Shown: positions 10,301-13,701 of the stretch, piece after piece | Layout: every line of letters begins with the position of its first letter | How positions within the stretch are numbered: the first letter of the stretch is position 1 | NCBI GenBank assembly: GCA_001275005.1 | Contig: JWZX01001022.1 | Location: forward strand, 1 to 13,701 | Source: Chrysochromulina tobinii | Taxonomy: Eukaryota; Haptophyta; Prymnesiales; Chrysochromulinaceae | Length of the DNA: 13,701 bases | Direction: 5' to 3' | Notes under the pieces: generated by a model | What the model saw: the letters and a program-made list of their open reading frames with translations, nothing else | Told to the model about the DNA's origin: nothing | Database searches by the model: none | Position numbers and translations under genes: made by a program

Positions 10301-11080
10301 GCCCTTCAAGAGCTCGAGCGCCACCGTCTCCTCGGGCGTGGGCCGCCCGAGGGCCTTGGCACGCGCCTCGCGGTACTCCTGCCAGCGCTGGAAGGCCTTC
10401 GAGTAGCCGTACCGAAAGAGATGGCGCATGGCGTCGATCGCCTGCTGCCGAAGCGCGAGCCGCCGCCGCTGCATCTCCTCAATCTCGCGCTCCTCGAGCT
10501 CTCCCCGCATCACCAGCCGCTCCACCTCCGACTCCCGCGCTTGCCGGGCCATCTCTGCCTCGCGCCTCGCCGCCTCCGCCATCAGCTGCTGCTCCTGCTC
10601 GCTCAGCCGGTCCGCCGCGAGCGCCGCGCGCGCTGCCTCGTCCGCGTCTTCGCGCGCCTTTTCACTCCAGCGCCTCCACTCCCGGAACGCCTTCCCGAGC
10701 GCCGGGTTGCGGATGAACCCGAGCGACTGGAGCATCATGCGCCTCTGGTACGCGAGCGCGTGCCACGTGTTGAGGGCGCGCGAGAGGCCGCGTTGGAGCA
10801 GGTGGCGCGCGCCTTGCTCGGCAAGCCGTCGGACCAGCCGCGCATGCTCGTGCGCGAGACGCGCCGCATCGGCCGCTGCCTCTTCGGCCTGCAGCGAGAG
10901 CGAGAGCCGCTCGCGCGCGGCCGCGTCGAGGCTGCTCGCGAGGGCCTCCCCCGCCTCCGAGCGCTCCTGCTCAAGGCGCTCGCGCAGCCGTCGCTCGTAC
11001 TCCTCCTCGAGCTGCCGCTGCTCCTTTTCGCGCCGCGCCTCGGCCGACAGGCGCCGCCACCGGTGCACGAGGCGGCGCAT
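1883..11080 (-). CDS. Giant Sfi1-like Trp-repeat coiled-coil protein, main open frame (3,065 residues, N terminus cut by a frame break)
   Basis: This is one uninterrupted frame ending in TAG at 1883-1885. The first Met (11080) is unlikely to be the true start: the same frame is open to about 11097 and encodes WHKPA before that Met, matching an internal repeat, and the protein continues upstream in other frames. Domains by residue: Trp motifs at ~8, 106, 135 and 233; array of AFQRW and LPGxFRRLR motifs ~321-1153; Gly8-Asp8 and Pro/Ser-rich hinge ~1235-1500; array of Trp pairs and triples ~1600-2448; long coiled coil ~2450-2715; linker with SPVRSRR ~2723; second coiled coil to ~2915; (PPE)n ~2990-3013; unique tail ending FTDKAW. 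Composition is dominated by Arg, Glu, Ala, Leu and Gln. No signal peptide or membrane segment is visible. A centrin-binding scaffold fits best; a role in a centrosome, basal body or contractile fibre is inference. Confidence 0.85.
1886..1985 (-). other. Unique non-repetitive C-terminal tail
   Basis: After the Pro-rich stretch the protein ends with about 33 residues unlike the rest: KFEQMLKQPGAYSEDDMLNE then ALGLFTDKAW. It is acidic and hydrophobic rather than Arg/Glu/Ala-rich and could form one amphipathic helix. Position and sequence suggest a docking or targeting peptide; this is inference only. Confidence 0.5.
2043..2114 (-). repeat. 9-bp minisatellite encoding (PPE)n
   Basis: Eight tandem 9-bp units of plus-strand form GGCTCCGGT or GGCTCGGGC run without interruption, the CCGGT and CGGGC variants being grouped. 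On the minus strand they encode a run of Pro-Pro-Glu triplets inside a longer Pro/Glu/Lys/Gln-rich stretch. Copy number is likely to vary between strains. The segment would form an extended polyproline-type spacer before the tail. Confidence 0.9.
2200..2940 (-). other. Ser/Pro linker, second coiled coil and short final coil
   Basis: The rod is interrupted by a flexible linker with ALSPVRSRRGPP and APPTPY (about 2870-2920) and TSPRPR, all proline-directed sites. A second charged coiled coil follows, from about LLAEQLSALEQQ to AMEEERRAERVAD, then a short Ala/Val/Gly stretch and a final Leu-rich helix, LKELAELKAEQ to ELKELLLKMSL. No Trp motif is present. The arrangement resembles a C-terminal dimerisation and anchoring region. 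Confidence 0.55.
2950..3690 (-). other. Long C-terminal coiled coil with two Trp-less LAR[ST] motifs
   Basis: After the last Trp motif the protein continues as about 250 residues of uninterrupted Glu/Arg/Ala/Leu/Gln helix. It contains LARTETARELAIRDE (Thr codon ending at 3481) and LARSDVERDLVARD (Ser codon ending at 3157), which resemble the motif in array C spacers but have no Trp cluster beside them. The two copies are 108 residues apart, so they look like spacer duplications that lost or never had their Trp clusters. A homodimerising rod is the natural reading. Confidence 0.65.
3737..6283 (-). repeat. Array C: seven Trp-motif clusters with a constant 98-residue spacer
   Basis: Trp codons end at 6283/6184, 5890/5806/5719, 5425/5338/5251, 4957/4870, 4576/4489, 4195/4108 and 3826/3739. 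Spacing within clusters is 29 residues (33 once, 28 once). The gaps between clusters are 98, 98, 98, 98, 98 and then 94 residues. Typical cluster: ILNLGLARALSAW, then RRRLKQAAGRLRHPGLAPA, then FATW. The triple clusters carry an extra Trp 12 residues before the last one (QWRRPAMRAAMLQW). The spacers are charged heptad-type coiled coil. Confidence 0.8.
6560..7380 (-). other. Flexible hinge between the two arrays
   Basis: Between array B and array C the protein loses its helical pattern. It contains eight Gly plus eight Asp, an Asn-Gly-Gly-Gly stretch (YLQNGGGARGGG), PPSPPRLPSPRRPS, and PASPQPRVL followed by QPPSSPPTRPRAPLPPP, with short amphipathic helices in between (EAQLENLERQLSDILRV; LRLAALAHQVDGLRAAL). 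This is the only long break in the rod-like region and probably works as a hinge or a disordered, phosphorylatable linker. Confidence 0.7.
7313..7354 (-). repeat. Adjacent GTC and GCC trinucleotide tracts (Asp8 and Gly8)
   Basis: Eight GTC units (7313-7336) are followed directly by a GCC run. On the minus strand these read as eight Gly then eight Asp. The two homopolymer tracts abut exactly, which suggests slippage expansion; length polymorphism is expected. Confidence 0.85.
8853..8932 (-). repeat. 80-bp near-identical repeat, copy 1
   Basis: This stretch matches 9687-9766 at 79 of 80 bases, differing only at 8913 versus 9747. It encodes the RRVRLPGAFRRLR core and part of the preceding GGAS-EQREALT loop. 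The offset is 834 bp, in frame (278 codons). Other array B units are far more diverged at the DNA level. Confidence 0.9.
9687..9766 (-). repeat. 80-bp near-identical repeat, copy 2
   Basis: Partner of 8853-8932, with a single mismatch. Synonymous positions are identical too, so the match reflects recent DNA copying or gene conversion rather than protein selection alone. Confidence 0.9.
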
Positions 11081-11234
11081 CGCGGGCTTGTGCCACTTGG
11101 GTCAGCACGGAGCGCAGCTGGCGATGCTCGTCGGCGGCCGCGCTCCAGCTACGCATCCCGCGCGACTTTTCGGGGCTGCGCGGACGGTTCGCGGCCGCCG
11201 AGAGCCGCCGCCGTTCGTCGAGCCACTCGATCCA
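10382..11234 (-). repeat. Trp-motif clusters 3-5, spanning the second frame break
   Basis: Trp codons end at 11234, 11147, 11095 and 11059 (cluster 3), 10765 and 10678 (cluster 4, ALNTW and AFREW), and 10384 (AFQRW). The gaps 11059 to 10765 and 10678 to 10384 are both exactly 294 bp, that is 98 residues of Glu/Arg/Ala-rich coiled coil. Within clusters the spacing is 29 residues. Confidence 0.7.
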
Positions 11235-11279
11235 GCTGTGGAAGCCGCGCGCGAGCTCGTGGCGGAGGATCGTGCAGCC
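11098..11279 (-). CDS. Bridging fragment of the giant gene in a third reading frame
   Basis: In this frame the minus strand reads ILRHELARGFHSW, then RRRLSAAANRPRSPEKSRG, then MRSW and RQLRSVLTQ. That aligns position by position with ILNLELARSFRSW, RSPEQTRG and RQLRAAMGQ of an intact unit at about 5450-5290. The first two Trp codons (11234 and 11147) are 29 residues apart, as elsewhere in the protein. The third Trp (11095) lies 52 bp further on, against 51 bp in the intact units, so one base is extra. The fragment is therefore real coding sequence that neither long frame covers and that automatic gene prediction would probably lose or bridge with a false intron. Confidence 0.75.
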
Positions 11280-11298
11280 GGCCGGCGAGCTCGAGCTC
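11277..11298. repeat. Two abutting perfect palindromes at the first frame break
   Basis: GCCGGCCGGC (11277-11286) and GAGCTCGAGCTC (11287-11298) are both perfect palindromes with no base between them. The reading frame of the giant gene shifts exactly here. Adjacent hairpins are classic sites for polymerase slippage and for sequencing or assembly loss. Confidence 0.85.
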
Positions 11299-13701
11299 GC
11301 GCCGCGCGGCCTCCGCCTCCGCCTCCTTCTCGGTGAGCTGCCGCTCGAGCTCGCGCGTGATCGCCGCCGCGCGCCCGTCCATCTCGTCCGCCGCCGCCGC
11401 GTAGGCGCTGCGGGCCTGCGCGAGCTCGCTCGCCAGCCGCTCCTCGTACTGCCGCTGAAGGACGTCCTCACGCTTGCGCTGTGCCTCGTCGCTTGCGAGC
11501 TTGCGCCACTCGCCAAAGGCCGCCGCCACCTTGGGCGCGCGCATTCGGGCGAGCACCGCTCGCTCGAGGCGCCGCTGCTCGGCGAGCTCGCGCCACGTCG
11601 CCCACGCACGAGGCACAGCGCCGCGCATCCGGGCGAGCACCCGGCGCTCGAGACGGCGCTGTTCGCACCGGTCCCGCCACGTCACCAAAGCACGGCCGAC
11701 TGGCCGGAGCGCTTCCTTGACAACGAGGCGCGCCGCCGCTTGAATGCGCGCGCGTTGGGTGCGCGCGCCCTCGGCCCACTGGCGCATCAGGCGTAGCAGC
11801 TGCAGCCGCGAGAGCCGTTGGTTCACCTGCGCCTCCCTAGTCGCAAAGTTGCGTGCGATCGCCTCCTCGCTTGTGTGCAACTCGTCGAGCAGCACGCGCT
11901 GCTCAGCCGCGGCGGCCGCCTCGCACGCAGCGAGAGCCGCCGCCACTCGCTGCTCCTGCTGCGCGGCCGTCGCGGCCTCCAAGGCTGCCTCGGCCGCTCG
12001 GGCTGACTGGTGCTCTGAGAGGCTCACGAGAGAGGGTTTGGCCAGCGGCGGCGGCGCGGTGCGCATCTCGTCGCTCTTGTCGCTCGTGTCGCCCACCTGT
12101 GCGGCCTCGTGCGCGCCCATCGTGTCGGGTAGCTGAGCCAGAGCCTCGGCGGCGGTGCGGCGCAATGGCAGTTGAGTACCCCATCGGTTCGGCAGCGCCT
12201 CCGGCTGCGCCATGGCCTCCAGGAGCGCCTGTCCGAACCCGGCAAGATCGCGCACGAGCGCCTGCGTGCCCTGCGGGTCGAGCTGGGCGCCGAGCTCCGC
12301 TACGCGCCGCATGCCCGACTGCACCGTCGCCGCGTCCGACGGTCGCTCCGCGACGGCCGAGCCGCCCGGCAATAGGCGGAAGCTGGGCGGCGGCGGCGGC
12401 GGCGGCGGCGGCTCGACGGCGCGTCGCCACGCTTCGAAAGCCGCCGCGCGCGGCAGCAGCCGACGCGCCACTTGCGCCATCCTCTCGCGCCGGCTCCGCT
12501 CCTCGTTCGCGTGCGCGCACCACGTGCGGTACGCGCCGAGCTGGGCGCGGAACGCTTCACCGCCCACGCTCGAGAGCAAGCCGCCCACTTTGGTCGCGAT
12601 GCGCTCGAGACGGCGCTTCGCCTCCACGCCGCGCCGCCACTGCCGAAAGCCTAGGCCCTGCCGCAGGTGCCGGAGCTGTTCGGCGGCCTCGCTCGCCTTC
12701 GCGCCGAGGAGCCGCTCCTGCAGCGCGCGGTCCGCCGCCTCCTGCGCCGCCGCCTCGGCCGCCGCCGCCGCCGCCGCCGCCGCCTCGGCTTCCTTGGCCG
12801 CCTCGAGCTCCGCACGGATCTCCCTACGAGCCTCGGCCTTGGCGCCCTCGGTCACGGCCACCAGTTCGGCCGCCCGCGCCGCCGCCTGCTGCTGCTCCGC
12901 CTCGCGTGCCGCCGCCTTGCGCGACACGTGCGCCTCGAGCGGCACCGTCGGCGCCGAAGGCACCGCGCCTGCGGACGAGGGCGTGCCCGTGCGCAGTACC
13001 TCGACGCTCGGGTCGCTCGCTGCGATGGCCTCGCGCTCGAGGGCGGCTGTGTCGCGCACGTCGGGCAGGTACGGCCCACGCGCTCGGTGCACGGGCGGCG
13101 GCACCGTCGGCTGCGCGATCGTCTGCATCAGCTGCCGCCCAAACGATGCCAAATCCGCAACGAGCGCTTGGGACGCTTGGGGCTCGAGCGTCGTCGCGAG
13201 CGCCGCGAGGCTCTGCATGCCCTGCTCGATCGCCGACACGTCCGAGGGCCGATCCGAGACGAGCGTCTCGGCGTGTGTCAGCCGGCGTGTGAAGGGCTTC
13301 GCGAGCGCCGGCTCGGGCTGCGGCGGCGGCGTGACCGCGGGCGGCGTCGCGGCGGCGGGTGGCAAAGGCCGGTGGAAGGCTTCTGCTTCGAGGCGGTCGG
13401 CGGCCTGCTCCTCGAGCTCGATGACCGCCTCGAGCCGGGCGACGGCTTCGTCGCGTGCGCCCGCTTCGAGCAGCTGGAGCACGCGCTGCACACGCACCGC
13501 CGTCTGCCGCCCGCGCTGCTCGCGCCGCGCCGCGTCCGCCGAGCTCGGCCTTGACGAAACCGAAGCTTCGTCAACGAGCGCGTCGTCGTCGGCGCCCGCG
13601 TCGGCGCCCGCGTCGGCGCCCGCGGCGGCGCCGGGGTCGGCCGCTTCGGCGACGCGGCGCAACTGCGGCCCAAGCGCCGCGAGCAGCGCGGGCGCGTCTG
13701 C
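11280..13701 (-). CDS. N-terminal part of the giant Sfi1-like protein (5' end beyond the window)
   Basis: The frame is open from the right edge of the window; its first in-window candidate start, TTG at 13662, is not convincing, so the start lies beyond 13701. It formally stays open to 11149, but homology to the repeats stops near 11280, after RRELELAG. Order from the N terminus: low-complexity AGAD repeats, a short helical stretch, RPSD module copy 1 (~13265-13096), an Ala/Glu helix with nine Ala, Trp motifs GFRQW, AYRTW and AFEAW (12639, 12522, 12429), nine Pro, RPSD module copy 2 (~12360-12190), another Ala/Glu helix, then four classic motifs: LMRQW, ALVTW, AWATW and AFGEW. Their spacing of 28-33 residues and the recurring EQRRLER and VLARMR between them match Sfi1 repeat geometry closely. 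This is the segment most like textbook Sfi1. Confidence 0.8.
11506..11778 (-). repeat. Trp-motif cluster 2 (four Sfi1-like motifs)
   Basis: Trp codons end at 11778, 11679, 11595 and 11508, with spacings of 33, 28 and 29 residues. The last three units are near copies: ALVTWRDRCEQRRLER, AWATWRELAEQRRLER and AFGEWRKLASDE. The aromatic-x-x-Trp core followed by a basic residue and a Leu a few positions later is the hallmark of Sfi1 centrin-binding repeats. Confidence 0.75.
12190..12360 (-). repeat. RPSD module, copy 2
   Basis: VAERPSDAATVQSGMRRVAE, then LGAQLDPQGTQALVRDLAGF, then GQALLEAMAQP. It follows the nine-Pro tract and Trp cluster 1, so the order is module, Trp cluster, Pro linker, module. 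This points to duplication of a composite module-plus-cluster block. Confidence 0.75.
12386..12412 (-). repeat. GGC9 tract encoding nine Pro
   Basis: Nine GGC units on the plus strand give nine consecutive Pro residues on the minus strand, after AFEAWRRAVE. It separates Trp cluster 1 from RPSD module copy 2. Confidence 0.85.
12427..12639 (-). repeat. Trp-motif cluster 1 (three Sfi1-like motifs)
   Basis: Trp codons end at 12639 (GFRQW), 12522 (AYRTW) and 12429 (AFEAW), giving spacings of 39 and 31 residues. Each Trp is followed by a basic helix such as RRGVEAKRRLER. The cluster is flanked by the two RPSD modules, suggesting a separate N-terminal binding segment. Confidence 0.65.
12758..12784 (-). 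repeat. GCC9 tract encoding nine Ala
   Basis: Nine GCC units on the plus strand encode nine Ala inside a longer Ala/Glu helix (EAAKEAEA...EAAAQEAADRA). Slippage-prone and likely to vary in length. Confidence 0.85.
13096..13265 (-). repeat. RPSD module, copy 1
   Basis: About 55 residues starting VSDRPSDVSAIEQGMQSLAA, then LATTLEPQASQALVADLASF, then GRQLMQTIAQP. It aligns without gaps to copy 2 at RPSD, the GM pair, L-x-PQ, QALV, DLA-x-FG and AQP. The module lacks Trp and coiled-coil character, so it is a distinct small helical domain that I do not recognise. Confidence 0.75.
13588..13623 (-). repeat. Three 12-bp tandem repeats (AGAD repeat)
   Basis: Three perfect copies of GTCGGCGCCCGC encode consecutive Ala-Gly-Ala-Asp units on the minus strand, next to an Asp run. 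The segment is low-complexity and presumably disordered. Confidence 0.85.

Larger units (their letters stand above)
1883..13701 (-). other. Extent of one giant Sfi1-like repeat/coiled-coil gene, 5'-partial, with two frame breaks
   Basis: Three consecutive minus-strand open frames (13701 to ~11280, ~11279 to ~11098, ~11097 to 1883) form one gene. The Trp-motif repeats, the coiled-coil composition and even the spacing between motifs run straight through both frame changes. Together they give about 3,900 residues; the 5' end lies outside the window. No intron is needed: no GT donor lies near either break, and 11.8 kb is otherwise open, in contrast to the spliced kinase gene next door. Sfi1-family proteins bind a centrin on each ~30-residue Trp-containing helical repeat at centrosomes, spindle pole bodies and basal-body fibres. 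By analogy this would be a filamentous centrin scaffold; that role is inferred. Alternatives are a non-centrin helical cytoskeletal protein, or a degenerating copy if the frame breaks are real. Confidence 0.75.

Noticed and set aside
11080-11080. ATG at 11080 as the true start of the 3,065-codon protein
   Set aside because: In-frame homology to internal repeats continues upstream of this Met (WHKPA), and the repeat series carries on through both frame breaks.
11149-11280. The last ~44 codons of the N-terminal open frame (RLHDPPPRARARLP... to the stop at 11149) as a real C terminus
   Set aside because: This stretch is Pro/Arg-rich nonsense next to perfect repeat homology in the neighbouring frame, so it is out-of-frame read-through after the break.
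11040-11300. Introns as the explanation for both frame changes
   Set aside because: The homologous repeat runs across each site without extra or missing sequence beyond 1 bp and 20 bp, and no GT donor with a matching acceptor fits.
13551-13574. 8-bp inverted repeat TTGACGAA / TTCGTCAA with an 8-base loop
   Set aside because: Expected about once by chance in a window this size; it lies in low-complexity coding sequence with no supporting context.

Overview
The window looks like nuclear DNA from a GC-rich single-celled eukaryote. An alga such as a haptophyte or pelagophyte is my guess, but nothing here fixes the lineage. The reasons are a spliced kinase gene with a GT-AG intron, coding DNA that almost always has G or C in the third codon position, and a giant structural gene of a kind typical of eukaryotic centrosome, basal-body and fibre systems. 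There are no bacterial operons, ribosome binding sites, tRNAs, rRNAs, CRISPR arrays or transposase genes.

Layout. (1) Positions 1-1417, plus strand: the 3' part of a gene for an atypical protein-kinase-like enzyme in two exons (1-912 and 1025-1417). Its first ~80 codons are Cys-containing and compositionally different from the kinase part. (2) 1418-1882: a less GC-rich gap holding the 3' ends of two convergent genes. (3) 1883-13701, minus strand: one enormous gene running off the right edge, encoding about 3,900 residues of Arg/Glu/Ala/Leu/Gln-rich protein within the window. I interpret it as a giant Sfi1-like, probably centrin-binding, coiled-coil scaffold with about 40 'aromatic-x-x-Trp' motifs.

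The giant protein, from N to C terminus: a duplicated ~55-residue RPSD module; Trp-motif clusters; a first array (about 10.1-7.6 kb) alternating AFQRW-type motifs with LPGAFRRLR-type motifs that lack the Trp; a flexible hinge (Gly8-Asp8 and Pro/Ser-rich); a second array (6.3-3.7 kb) of paired or tripled Trp motifs; a long coiled coil; a (PPE)n tract; and a unique tail.

The main discovery is metric. Trp motifs within a cluster lie about 29 residues apart, and successive clusters are separated by exactly 98 residues (14 heptads) in seven of nine eligible gaps. An eighth gap is 20 bp short of 98 residues, and that is exactly where the reading frame breaks. A Ser-containing ARSDSE-like motif recurs exactly 33 residues after the cluster-ending Trp. 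This suggests a coiled-coil ruler carrying evenly spaced binding sites.

The giant gene is open from end to end except for two frame breaks near 11280 and 11097. Repeat comparison explains them as a 20-bp deletion at abutting palindromes and a 1-bp insertion. They may be assembly errors or real lesions. Many long plus-strand open frames opposite this gene are shadows produced by its base composition.
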